64,000 nt of DNA from Rotaria sordida (taxonomy: Eukaryota; Rotifera; Eurotatoria; Philodinida; Philodinidae). Shown here piece after piece: positions 11,001-22,617 of this stretch; position 1 is the first letter of the stretch; each line of letters begins with the position of its first letter. The position numbers and the translations under genes were made by a program. Below the pieces are notes generated by a model. That model was given only the letters and a program-made list of their open reading frames with translations. It was not told the DNA's origin and did no database searches. Where the stretch lies: positions 87,897 through 151,896 of the forward strand of contig CAJNOL010000104.1 in NCBI GenBank assembly GCA_905250125.1, given 5' to 3'.

Positions 11001-13619
11001 AAGAACATATTTGAAATCAGCACAAAAAGTTGCATCGAATAATGTATCATTTGTTAGTTTTTAAAATAAAGATTTTTCCGACAAAAGTTTATGATGAGAG
11101 TTTTCTCATGCAAGATGTAGACCTACGGATTTCACTATTCAAAAGAATACATCGGAAATCATCAAATCAGCTCAAATTTAATTGGTCTAGCAGTTGACTC
11201 ATTAGATGTCGATAGAAAAAGTTGTTCTCTTTCGATCCATGCAAAGATGACATCTCTAACATGGTCTATTCAAGAGTTATAAGGGTTTTTCAAACATTTC
11301 AATTTCAGCCTCGTGATCTTGAAGCATTTCGAAAGAGATCAAGACAAGAATAATTCATCACGCTAAGTCAAGTGGTAAAGGTTGTTTTCAGTTTCAAAAC
11401 AATCTCAAGTCGTTATAACAAGATTTTCGAAATGTCAAATTTTGCTGCTATACCGTTCAGAGTTGTTTTTTTGAAAATCTTGCTATGATGATTTCAGAGC
11501 GTTTTGAAACTGAAAACAAACATTACCATTCGACTGAGCATGATAAATAAGCATTTTCTTGATATCTTTCCGAGTGCTTCAAAGTCATTAGGTCGAAATC
11601 GAGGATCTCTGAAAAACCCATTGGACTCTTAGATAGAACAAGATAAGAGACGTCGGCTTGGTGTGGGTCGGAAGAGAATCATTTTTCCTATCGAATGATC
11701 ATATCATCAATTGAAATGCAACTGGATAGTTTTCTAGGACACCATTTTCAAAATTTTTCCGCAAAAAACTCACCTATTTGGTCAGCCGCTGGACTAATCA
11801 GTTTTGAGCTGATGTGAAGTTCTCTTTTAAATAGTGAAATCTGCAGTTCTATATCTTGTTTCTATCGAAAGTTATTCAAAAAACATTGACTTGCGTTATA
11901 TTTTGACGTCAATAATAATGCAATATGACAACGAGAGAAGAAAATAATGGTGCTATTATCTATTTGAAGAAAAAAAAAATCGATTTAGTTGTTTGTAAAT
12001 GAATTTAAATAATTACAAAAGAAGTGATGTGAAAATAAGACATTTTTTCAGGTTTTGATAACTTTAAAGCACCATGACTAGATCAGTTGTAGACTATTCT
12101 GTTTATATGATCTGTCGTAGTCGATAGAATCTATTATGAAAACCATTAGCCTTTAATTGTCCAAACTCTGAAATTTCAATGAATAATCAATTTCTCTTCT
12201 TGTAGTCTAATGTCAACAAAAAAATCTACCAAATTCCAGATAGAGTAAGTTACAGTGTTTTTTTAACTTCTTTCTTAAAATAAAAATAATCCATATGATA
12301 ATTTTTCAAAACATAAACACGAACAGCTGTTACAACATGTACCAGACAAACACGAGTACTAATATATTCAAAAAACAAAAAATTATTCATCAATAAAACA
12401 AATAAAGTCTACCCAACATGTTTCAATTGCTTTTTTTTACTTGTGTTGCTCAACCATATCACTTCAATAATTAATAATAAAAAAATTTTCTCTAGACTAC
12501 CAATCCAGATACTGAACAAATACAAACTAAAACTGAAAAATTACAACTGGTGATGAGTTATAACACATAAAACCAACCTTTCATAACTATTTTTTTATAT
12601 AGATAGATAAACCTGAAGAAAGAGTTACAAATGAAGATTCATCCGTAAAAACTCATTACGCATCATTTGATGTAAGTTCTTGATAATTTCACATTGAAAT
12701 ACTAAAAAGAACTGTTTCCTATTAGATAAACAATAGCATTCAACAAAAAACTGACGATTCAGTTAGTAAAAATTCTATTGAATTTTTATTCTTCTAAATT
12801 GTTTTTATTCAGGTCGAATCAAATCATCAAACAGCTCAACAGGTAAAATAAATACAAAAAAAAAACCTTTCATAATTTTTATATACATATCCTTTCAGTC
12901 AAATCCATCGAGTTTCTTAAATGATGAGTAAGAAAAAACAAGGACAATCCTTTTTCTATCGGATCATATTGAAATATTTAATAGATCATCTTCATTATTT
13001 CATTCTTCAACTTCTAAATTTGATCAAGATAAAACCAATCAATTAATCGATTTCAATATAGACGAAGTACAATCAAATTCTTATTTTCTTTTTTCATATT
13101 TTTATTTAGAATCCATTATTACCATTCTCTATGGAATCAAATGTAAATAAAATACATGAAACTCCGCGTTCAAAAAAATTACAAATAAATTCAAAAATAA
13201 AACAATTACAAAATGAACTTCAATCTAAAGTTCAAGCATTCAACAATAAACCTATTGATCCACGTGATGAATATGATAAAGAACAAACTGAAGTCAACAA
13301 ACTTATTGAACAATTTGATCCATTTAATAATTCAAATGATGTAAATAAAACAAAACCCATGATATTTCATTCAGATATGGTTACATTTAATTGTCATTCA
13401 CCTATTTCTGAAACAATACCAACAAATTATGTGAAAAATATTCAATCAAATTATGAAACCAATACTCAATTTAATTCAAAGCCTGATTATTCTGCTGAAC
13501 AAAATTCTCATTCTTCATCATCAATAGATTTTGATCCTTTAATACCATCAGCAAATAATTCATATCCTCATCTTCCATCATCAGAGACAAATGAATCAAA
13601 TTTAATTGATTTTAATTAA
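8027..13619 (+). CDS. DENND1: DENN domain-containing protein 1 (connecdenn)-like Rab35 exchange factor
   Basis: Twenty exons join in phase to 695 aa: 8027-8070, 8124-8185, 8241-8331, 8396-8509, 8566-8635, 8683-8796, 8844-8897, 8964-9081, 9133-9175, 9230-9522, 9575-9708, 9761-9862, 12206-12244, 12496-12549, 12603-12671, 12726-12761, 12813-12842, 12899-12927, 12985-13066, 13110-13619. The tripartite u/c/dDENN module fills residues ~14-413, with landmarks ESRIKQSP at the N-terminus, FGYCRR, CIMSYYPWFEIF, LFAHLIFERRILFIS and DVVIVNIDD. Family knowledge: connecdenns are GEFs for Rab35 on clathrin-coated vesicles and endosomes. The unstructured C-terminus carries a DPF motif (AP-2 type) and two LIDF clathrin-box-like motifs, one at the extreme end. 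The start is the ATG directly after TGTGTAG and gives the conserved N-terminus. The 2.3 kb intron after exon 12 holds a fold-back element. The first 12 exons are firm; C-terminal micro-exons are consistent in phase but less certain. Confidence 0.92.
10370..10910. repeat. Repeated GTGACC/GACCAAAA-type motifs in the DENND1 long intron
   Basis: Two segments about 430 nt apart (near 10405-10475 and 10850-10905) share the word order ACCAT-GTGA-CGTGACCAAAA...GTCAT, in direct orientation. Probably parts of an old mobile element; no ORF or terminal repeats could be defined. Confidence 0.35.
11110..11860. repeat. Large fold-back element inside DENND1 intron
   Basis: The arms 11110-11429 and 11473-11860 are imperfect reverse complements. 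Matching pairs include CAAGATGTAGACC with GTTCTATATCTTG, GGATTTCACTATTCAAAAG with CTTTTAAATAGTGAAATC, AAATCAGCTCAAA with TTTTGAGCTGATG, and TTTTCAGTTTCAAAAC with GTTTTGAAACTGAAAA. Spacer is about 45 nt. No ORF. Interpreted as a MITE-like or fold-back insertion that lengthened this intron. Confidence 0.85.
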
Positions 13620-13924
13620 ATCTTTTGTGTATTTAAAAGAAAACAGATTCTTTTATATTTGACAATTTTTCTTTGTATATTATTTATTTTTATTGAGAAG
13701 AATATACACGATTATTTTTTGTTTCGTTTTCTGTAACTAGATCAAAAGAATAGATTTATTTTTCTATTCCAAAATAGAAATGAACATTACTTTGATAATA
13801 AGTTCTTTTTTTAAATATTTTAGACCCGTGGTCTCATCACTTCTCATGTCATTCCATTTTGCCACTTCGAACAATCGTCAAATTAAAACAATAAATAAGA
13901 AGCAACAATAGATAAACTGCAAAT

Positions 13925-16900
13925 ATGAACGATTCAACGATTAATCCCATTTTACTATCTTCAGCTGCTCATCTCGAAAATGTTGAACAACTTATAAAAA
14001 ATCTCGAAAAACATACACTTGATTTAGATAATTTTGATGAAATATTAAGTGATCGTAATCGACAAGAACTTATAACAAAATCATTTTCAGCTGTTACATC
14101 AGAAACAATGACTATCGATGATATACCAGATGATAATTTTCTTGTTAAAAGTATTTCATTAGCTAATAATACAAGTACTATAGCTGGTTATAATGATGAA
14201 TGTTTATCTATGGATAGTCTTTTAAATCATCGTGAATTATTCGAAAATGATGATATGAAAAAACAACAAACACCATCAGTCAATGATCAAAGTTTATATA
14301 ATGATCAAGAGGGTGGTTTTACATGGGATGATCAATATGATACACGAGCTAATTATCGTTTAACATTTAGTACTGATAAACCACCACAACCTGAATCAAA
14401 AACAGATAGATCTCATCGGCATAAACATCATCATCGGCATCATCATCATCATCATCATCATAAACATCGAACAACAGAGTAAATCTAAATATTCAATTCG
14501 AAAACAATTTTTGTAAGATATTTTTTTTCTTTATAGTTCACAATCAAGTTCAAATTATTCTGATGATGGTGTATCTCCAACTATAGGAAATAATATGAAT
14601 GATTGGTCAATGCGTTCATCATTCAATACATTAGAACAATCTATTGAACATCGTGAAAATAAAACATCAATAACGCCAACAATGGATCAACAAGTAACAT
14701 TTATTCGTTCACAATCTCATCCAACATCATTTTCTCCTCAACAACAATTACCAAATAATAATAATTCACAAAATTCATCAACATCTTCATCATCATCAGC
14801 ATCATGGAGACGTATGAAAGAAAGTCAACGAACAACATCTGGTATGGAACCAAAAGAAACTCGACCACCATCACCAATAAGTCTTTATAAAATTTTTCAA
14901 CAAAAGTCACAAACAGGTGCAACATCATCTTCACCACGTAGTGCTTTTCAATTTTATCGACAACAAAGTGATTCAACAGTACCAAATAATATTGATAGCA
15001 TGACAATATCGGGTGAAAAAATGATAACAGAAAAACCAAAATCATCTTATTATCAAAAAAAACAAATTCATACAGATCGACCATCATCACAAACAAATTC
15101 CAGTACTGATCAAGCGATACAAACATCTATTTTATTAGATTCTTCATCAAACAGTCCAATGAACAGTCGTTTTCAATCTACACCAACAACAAATTATCTC
15201 CAAACACATTTTGATTCAAATTCACCTCGTCATCTTGCCGTCCCTTCGCGTCCATCACCATTACCTGTCTCGTCATCATCTATTCATAAATCTCTTCCTG
15301 ATCTTGCCTTTATTTCTCAATATTCAAAAGAATTACCTCGATCTCGTACTACATCACCTTTACCACCAACACCAAATCTACCTAATTCTGCGTTTCTCAC
15401 CAATAATAACAATATGATATCATCTCCAACAGTAACTCAACAACAACAAAAACAAGAATCTGAACGACCACGTACACTTAAATCAATAAAACGTTATAAA
15501 AACAGTAAACATTCAACTGAACCTTTAGGGGTTTTTTATAGTCCACAATTACGTAAAACATTTGCTGCAGTACCAGCATCAGCAGTTATTACTGGACCGA
15601 ATGAAGGGCCAACAATAATTAAAATGAAATTACCACCACCTTCTTCATTTCCTAAAGGACGACAACAACAAACATCAAATCTTAAATCTTGTCTTAAATA
15701 TGGACCAAGAGCGAATTCATGTGATATTCAAGCTATGTTACAAGACAGAATATCACCAGCACCTACATTACCTATTCATCAACCAACAAGTGATAAGGTA
15801 AGAAGAGATGTTTTAAGTATTTATGACATCGGTTCGAGTTTTATGACAAACTTCAACTTATATATTTATTATATTGTTAAACATGATCTAAAAGAAGTAT
15901 TGAATTCTGTAGGGTAGAAATTCGTCCTCACAGACTGTATCCCAATAACGACTCGTTACAATATATTAACTATTTCCTTATTACATTTATAGAAGATTAA
16001 GTAAAAGGGAAGGGTGTCCAAGATACATAGAATAAAGTAATCTCCCTGTGATTAAAAACAGCAGCTACATCATCTTTCACATTTTTATTTCGTAGGGATT
16101 GCACTAGCAGTTTTTCTTAATTTAGGATTCATCGTCTCCTACAACAAAACGTCGTTGTTCAGAAGCTGATGTTACAGGAGGTCGTCCTAATAGTCTCTGG
16201 CCACCAAACACTCACACTACTGGTTCATCAAATAATATAAATAATTATGTTATACAAGATTTATCTCATGAACATTGTTCTGATTATGATCTAACATCAT
16301 TACAACAACAATATCATACAAAAAAAAGTGTTAGTTTTTCAGACAATATTGCTAAACATCTTATTTCACCATGTAATCCAGCTATTCAATTTGATCCATC
16401 ACCAGAACTACTTCGTTTGAATAATGATACAACAACAAATAATGATGAACTTGCTGTAGCATTACATGGAAATCAAGAAAATTTAATAAGAAAAACAACA
16501 TTACGTTATGGTGAAATGCGTCGATGTCAAAGTAAGTTATTTCACAAAATATTGATTTTATTTGATTCTCAAGTGAGAAATTTTAATTATTTTTTGTTGT
16601 TGTTTTAAGCTGATATTATTGTTGTCGATCGTATTCATCATTTACATTCATTTACGGAAAGTCCACCAAATGAATTTCGTTTACAAGAAACTGATAGTCT
16701 TGCTCCTCAACAAGAAGATGAAGATGATCAAACTATTATGGAAAAAACTCATGTGAATATTATACCAATTGTTGAATTTTCTACAACACCTGACATTGTC
16801 GATACTAATGAATCTAATGGAACAATTGAAAAAATGACATCTTCAAATGATAAAGAAAATAAAATTCCTGAACAAACATTAATTATGAATGCATCAACAA

Positions 16901-18334
16901 CCACATTAATTCAGACAAATGATCCATTTCTTGATGGTACGAAAAAAGAAAATCAATTAATTATCTTCAAATCATTTATTTTATTTAGGTCTTTTCGAAA
17001 AAGTTACTGATATTGTAAAACGTATCTTCGAAATAAAACGATCAGGAAAAGTAAGAGTATTCTTATACAATTAATTATGAACTATTTTTTTTTCTTTTTC
17101 TGCCTTAGACATTTTTTCTTACTAATGAAAATAATATTCAATTTGATACATTACTTAAAAATGGTTTATGTACAACTCTTCAGAACATTCTTGAACATGG
17201 TCTTAAACCACAACAAAAAGATCTTTCATTAGCTAAACAAATTACTGTATGGAAAATAATTGAAACATCGATTGATCATGGTAAAAAAAAAGACAAATAA
17301 ATGTTCAAATGAAAATTTTAACTTCTTTTTCTTTTTGTCTCTTCTAGGGCAAGCTCTTCAAGTATTTTATGAAGCTAAACAAATTGCTCAAAATGCTTCG
17401 TTGTATTGGCCCTATAAATTTCAAGCATTTATTTTTGCATTATTAAAGTAAAAAAATTTTTTTCTTTTCATTTTTTTTTATGTTTTATTTTTTGTATTCT
17501 AGTAAGAATGAACTCATTAATTGGCTTTATCATTTTATGAAACAAAAAGAAATTCTTCAACGTTATTATCAATCTCCTGATGCTCTAATTCTAACATTTA
17601 CTCCAACAACATTTAATTTATTTGATCGTATAATGGCTCAATTAGAAAAACTTTCTCCGCTTGCTTTTCGTTTAGTTTATAAACCCGAACCTATTCCAGC
17701 AAATATTGAAGAACAATTAACTACATCTACAATTAGTTTGCATTCAACTAAAAACAGTCCACGAGATTGGGTTATGAATATATCAAAACGACCATCAAAA
17801 ACTTTAACACAACCAATTGTTCTACCAAATACAACTAATACTACTGCTACTACTACTAACACGACTACTCAACCAACTGATACATTACGTTCGACGTTAT
17901 CACGTAAAATAAATTCTTTATTTACAAAAACAAATCTAACACAACCACAACGAAAAAATGCTTCTGCAGTTACTGCAAAATTACCAACGTCAAAACCACA
18001 AACAGTAAGAGCACAATCACCAACATCAGCAGCAGCTTCAGCACGTCGACCACGTCTATCAAATGTATTTGCTAATGCAACAGCTGCAGCAACAACTAAT
18101 AAACCAGTCATTGTTTCAAGTCCAAAATTAAACAATGGAAATCGAACAGGTTCAATACGACGAGGTATTTCACCATCCGTTGTTGTGGCACCATCACCAC
18201 CACCGGCATTAAATACTACTGGAACAATACCAACAAGTACGACAGCATTCCATTCGAAAATTCCACGTCCATCATTAAATGTTGATAAACCAAAATCGGC
18301 CCGGTATCGATCTACAGGACATCCGCCCAAATGA
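13925..18334 (+). CDS. RUSC-like RUN domain protein
   Basis: Eight exons (13925-14478, 14537-15797, 16126-16531, 16610-16936, 16989-17050, 17109-17280, 17348-17447, 17503-18334) join in phase to 1237 aa. Residues ~1-850 are low-complexity and Ser/Pro/Gln/Asn-rich, with a His-rich run near 157-183. A RUN domain follows (~851-1025): an LFEKVTDIVKRIF helix, the HGLKP turn, WKIIETSI and FQAFIFALLNKNELINWL. The order and wording match RUSC1/RUSC2 (NESCA/iporin), where RUN contacts Rab GTPases and kinesin/AP-1 trafficking machinery. The basic, Ala/Thr/Pro-rich tail ends in GHPPK and lacks the C-terminal SH3 domain of vertebrate RUSC proteins. Intron 2 (328 nt) contains a dispersed repeat copy. RUN assignment is firm; RUSC orthology is likely from the motif string; cargo is unknown. 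Confidence 0.86.
15881..16112. repeat. Dispersed repeat R3, copy 1 (in RUSC-like intron 2)
   Basis: Shares extended similarity in the same orientation with 59821-60082. Common blocks include ACATGA-CTAA-AGAAGT, AGG-TAGAAATT, CTCGTTACAATAT, GGAAGATTAAGTA / AGAAGATTAAGTA, CCAAGATA-ATAGAATAAA and AGGGATTG-CTA. Non-coding. Confidence 0.75.
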
Positions 18335-18715
18335 ATTCAAGTTTTTTTTTTCATTTCGGAAGATCTGAACCTATACAAAACATGTGATTGCTTTGTTTTT
18401 TTTTTCTTCTGCTTTTTCTTGCTTATTATTCATTGTCATTCCATATTTTATCGTGCACATATTCAAGTCCGAACATTGTGGGTTGCTATTCTCGTTTGTG
18501 TTTTGACACTGTGTTGACTTAGTATGCGTGTTTGTCTATTTATAAGTACTCAAATTTTAATAATAACTCGATAAAAATTATTTTCATTTTAAGCATGATA
18601 ATAATGACGTCATCGAAAAAAGCGACACTATTGCATCATACTTGAGCATGAATAATCTATTTAAATATAGCAATAAAAGACGATATAAATTATTTTAGAT
18701 TGTTTAATAATCATT
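18335..18715. other. Spacer between RUSC-like and Pth2 genes
   Basis: T-rich 3' flank of the RUSC-like gene, then the Pth2 5' flank. A TTTTAG at about 18694-18699 lies just before the Pth2 start and could be a 5' UTR or trans-splice acceptor. Nothing else recognised. Confidence 0.4.
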
Positions 18716-20428
18716 ATGGCAGAAGGAGGTCCTTCAGCAGCATCTGCTACATCTTCTTATTCGAATAATGATGTCAATGAACAATTTCTTAAGAGTTTAA
18801 TGGAAATGGGTATTCATCGTGAAGATGCTCGACAGGTTCTTGTTATTTGTTAGTTTCTTATTTTCGTCAGGAAAATTTCAATTTCAGGCTTTGAGAATCG
18901 TTAATAATCGAAGTTTGGAAGATGCATTGGCTGTTGTTTTTGGCGAATCGCCTTCTTTTTTTGCAGAGTCTGTGACATCAGCTAGTGGAGCTAGTGTAGA
19001 ACAGGCTACTCAAGTTTCTTATGAATCGGTAGGTTGTATATTTATATTCTTTCAAGAATATTATTTAATAAAGTCTTTTCTTTTTCAAATGATATCAGAA
19101 ATTCTTACCGCAGATGGAGTACCTAAAATAAAAAGAGACACGTTTGCGAGAAAAAAATTTTAAACAGGGTTTTCCATAGAACCACATCGGGTCTGCTTAC
19201 GACTTCCCCTCTAACTTTGTCCGAACTGGATGAAACTTTGACCATAGACACCTAAAAATATTTTCCTGACGTAAAATCCGTTGTTTTCGCTTTTTGATAG
19301 TCCTATCCAGATTTGTAGAGCTCTGACCACCAGCAACCAGATTTCGGGTCCAAACCTTTACGTATTTCTTTCAATCCGATCGGACAAAGTTAGACGGGAG
19401 GGGGGGGGGAGTCGTAAACAGGACCGATGGGTCCTATGAGAAACTAGAGTTTCATGTAGAAACCGCAAAAAAATTTTGTTTGAAATTTTTTTTTGTCGAA
19501 TATATGTTTCCTTATTTTAAATGCTCTAGCTATGCTAAAAATTTCATATTGATCAGTACCTTTAAAGCTGAAAAATCATGAATAATTCAGAAATCAGATT
19601 TTACCAGTAATTTTCTTCTGTATATTGTTCTTCTCTAATCTATGAAGAAATATTCGATGCTGCTATCATTGAATATTGCCCTTCACCTTTTTGCTTTTCT
19701 TCATATCACTGTTTGTTTTTTATGACTACTTCGATTATCTAGAAGTCAATTCTTATTGACTTTTCATAACCTGAAAAAGATAGCATTATTAATTTAATCT
19801 TTAAATATCAAATTCAGATTTATAATCGTTCTGTTAATTAAAATATTATTAATTAACATATTTTTGATTAATTAAACTTAATTGTAGATATAATTTATTT
19901 TTTCTTCAGAATGTAATACCAACTGATAGTGATACAACTGATCAAAACATGATGACCTATAAAATGTTATTTATTGTTAATGGTTCACTTTCTATGAGTT
20001 CAGGAAAAATTGCAGCACAAGTTGCACATGCTGCTGTTGATTTATATCAGAAAATTCTTGATCAACGTTTGATGGCTGTAAATTTTTGGCGTATTAGTGG
20101 TCAAAGAAAAATTGTTGTTCGTGGTGATTCAGCTGAAGAATTACTTGATATTGAACAACGTGTATCCATAAATAAATCTGTTGTCAAATCAATTATTCGT
20201 GATGCTGGTCGAACTGAAATTGCTAGTGGATCAATTACATGTCTTGGTCTTTTTGGTACTGATAGTCAATTAGATCCAATAACGGGTCATTTAAAATTAA
20301 TGAATGATTGTTTAAAATGTAGTGGTACCAATATTCAACAACAAAAATCAAGAAAAACGAAACAAGATACGGAAACACAGCTACCATCACCACCAACAAA
20401 TTCAAATGATACATCGAATACTCAATAA
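18716..20428 (+). CDS. PTRH2: Peptidyl-tRNA hydrolase 2 with N-terminal UBA domain
   Basis: Three exons (18716-18835, 18888-19028, 19910-20428) give 259 aa. Residues ~24-63 form a UBA-like ubiquitin-binding fold (FLKSLMEMGIHREDARQALRIVNN, written here in part across two exons). The Pth2 domain (~98-210) shows the conserved SSGKIAAQVAHAAVDLY helix, RKIVV, the DAGRT motif, SITCLGLFG, and the terminal TGHLKLM. Family knowledge: Pth2 hydrolyses peptidyl-tRNA released by stalled ribosomes, recycling tRNA; the vertebrate protein (Bit1) is mitochondrial/cytosolic. No N-terminal membrane anchor is seen here; the UBA version is found in many invertebrates. A Ser/Thr/Gln-rich 45-aa tail follows the catalytic domain. 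The 881-nt second intron holds a dispersed repeat. Confidence 0.94.
19188..19590. repeat. Dispersed repeat RA, copy 1 (in Pth2 intron 2)
   Basis: Shares colinear blocks with 56370-56690: CTAACTTTGT-CGAACTGGA / GTAACTTTGTTCAATCGGA, CGTTTTTGA / CGCTTTTTGATAG, TCCTA-CCA-ATTT, CGAATA-ATGTTTCCTTATTTT and AGAAATTTCA / AAAAATTTCA. Its first 250 nt are also a hairpin: GACTTCCCCTCTAACTTTGTCCG is mirrored by CGGACAAAGTTAGACGGGAGG. Confidence 0.75.
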
Positions 20429-21199
20429 AATATAACTATTATTTCTTTTTTTTGTATGTTTATATTCAAGATAAAATTAAAAAACATAACATCCTTGAAG
20501 TAAATCAATAGTAAATTGCTGTTACTTGAGTTTATGTAAAGCAAATTTTATTGAACTAGAACAATGTTCAAAAAGTCTTGAAGTCTTGAAATTAAAAACA
20601 TATAATAAAATTTTCAAAAAATAAAATAATATTATTGTTTGATTTCCATAAATCATTATCATATTTGTTCTCCAGAGAATATATTTTGAAGAACAATTAT
20701 ATATATGAGTATGAAGATCATTTGTCTTAAAATAATAAAAATGTTCAATGAAATAATATAGATCCAGATTTGTTCTAAAACCAATTCTACAAGTTCATTA
20801 TTAATAAATACTCTGAGATAATAACATTGAAAATATTTCTTTCACCTGCTATATATATGTGAAGTATCAGAACAGGAATTAAGATGATGATATATTTTGT
20901 ATGGGCTCTGAGATCGAATAATAATATGAAAACGGAAAAGTGAAGAACTACTATATTGTCTTTTGAATATCGACATCTTAATAGAGCCATTTGATCCAAA
21001 ATTTTCGGATCCGAACTCGGCGAATTCTATGTCTAGAATGAACGATGCAAATACAATGTTTTCGAGCTATCATGGAAATATCAGTTATGAATAAGAAAGA
21101 AACATTGCCATACCTTTTTGTTCATTCATAACATACTACATTCTTTACACGTTTCAAAGTTGAAACTGAATTTTGACTGACGAGGAAAACCTCCCAACT
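20429..21199. other. Intergenic, no gene seen
   Basis: AT-rich 3' flank of the Pth2 gene followed by non-coding sequence; short open frames here have no recognisable protein character. Confidence 0.4.
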
Positions 21200-21723
21200 A
21201 ATAAATCGCTTTTGAATCGAGACTATGTGTATTATGTGGACCTGAATGAGGTATGAATACCATGATAGAATTCGTGCCATGAGCATATTGCTGTGGAGAT
21301 AATGCAATTTTACAGTATTTTTTTGAATAAATGTTGTGGTCCTACTCAGAAAAACATCGAGAAAACTGATTTTTGAATTTCGTCTTGAAATTGTGCAAAG
21401 GAACAAGTTTTGACGAGAATAGTTTCTTGTGAAAGTTTCAGATCTTTTCGTTATTCCTATCCTAAAATACAGCTATTGTAAAAGCGTGTCTTTCGTGTCG
21501 CTCATGTACATTGACAAATTCGATGTTCTTGTTTTAGTGAAGTTGAAATTCGAAAAACAATTTTTATGGTGTTTCGAAGAGGAATCACGGCATTCATAAA
21601 AAAAATATTATAAAAATGTTGTATCTTCATAGCAATAAGCTAAGGATACGAACTTTTTTCAGAGTATTCATAGCTCATTTGAGTCTACATAATACATGTA
21701 GTCTCGAATCAAAAGCGATTTAT
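21200..21723. repeat. Fold-back element between Pth2 and Dmbx-like genes
   Basis: Arms 21200-21412 and 21524-21723 are reverse complements with scattered mismatches: AATCGCTTTTGAATCGAGAC with GTCTCGAATCAAAAGCGATT, TGTATTATGTGGAC with GTCTACATAATACA, GAATTTCGTCTTGAAATT with AAGTTGAAATTCG. The loop is about 110 nt. Non-coding; weaker similarity may extend outward. Confidence 0.8.
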
Positions 21724-22617
21724 CAGTTAGGGAACATCCCTTGTAAGTATTTCTCAAGTCTGGATGTATTAATATCCAAGATTTGTATAGGCCAAACTGA
21801 GATTGATCTGAATATCACATTCTACAATGACCTATGCTGAGGTTTAATATATTGCAAAAAAAAACAATGTTGAGAACATGTCAAATATCATAAATGACTT
21901 TTGAATGATTTGATTCTTCTAATCAGAAGAGAAAAATGTCTTTATATGTTTTCTATTGATCTATTAGGATAACGATCTACGTGTTTAATCGAATTTGTAT
22001 GGTTTGCACTCTTAATACATAATATCGAAAAAAAATCTTCCAATAACTTTTGAGTGTTAATCTTCTCTATCATTCGTTTTATTGTCTTCTTTCTTTTTTT
22101 TTTGCTTTATCTCTTCTCTACATGTTCTACATATATCTCAATAAGTCAAAGTAATCTCTTAGTTCATTGTTGATAAAACGTGTCAAACAACACTTCAGGA
22201 TTATCAATAATAGAGAGTGCATACAAAACTTCTCCCTTTTAACAGGAAAAAAAACAACGATACACATAATTTTTAACAAGAAGTTGAGCTTCTTCTCATA
22301 TGTTTATCATTGGTTAAAAAAATTCAGTTATATAATAAAGACAATATAATCAAAAGAGAATGTATTTTTGTCATTGTTCATCATCTAAATTCAAAACACG
22401 ATGATCAATTGATGATTGCAAAAAAAATCAATTTGTGTGAATGAAAAGATCTAAATGACAGCACGTTCGGCGTATCATCTAAATCCGAGAAAATGTTATC
22501 GATTAATTTTAATTGCACAACGGATTTATGAAATGAAGAATAAGAAGAGCAAAAAACAAAAAGAAAAACACATACACATACAAGGAGAAAGATCACTTAG
22601 TGATTTTACAAAAAAAA
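21724..22617. other. Upstream region of the Dmbx-like gene
   Basis: Non-coding AT-rich sequence with poly-A/T runs. Nothing recognised. A minus-strand ORF and a plus-strand ORF here appear to be chance. Confidence 0.4.

Noticed and set aside
14701-15126. 141-aa minus-strand ORF rich in Met/Leu/Val
   Set aside because: It is the antisense of the Ser/Thr/Pro/Gln-rich RUSC-like exon; composition is a codon shadow.
15798-15917. Read-through of RUSC-like exon 2 to a stop at 15917
   Set aside because: A GTAAGA donor follows TSDK, the frame resumes at 16126 in phase, and the intervening sequence is a dispersed repeat.
17869-18330. 153-aa minus-strand ORF
   Set aside because: Antisense of the last RUSC-like exon, which has the phase-consistent plus-strand reading.
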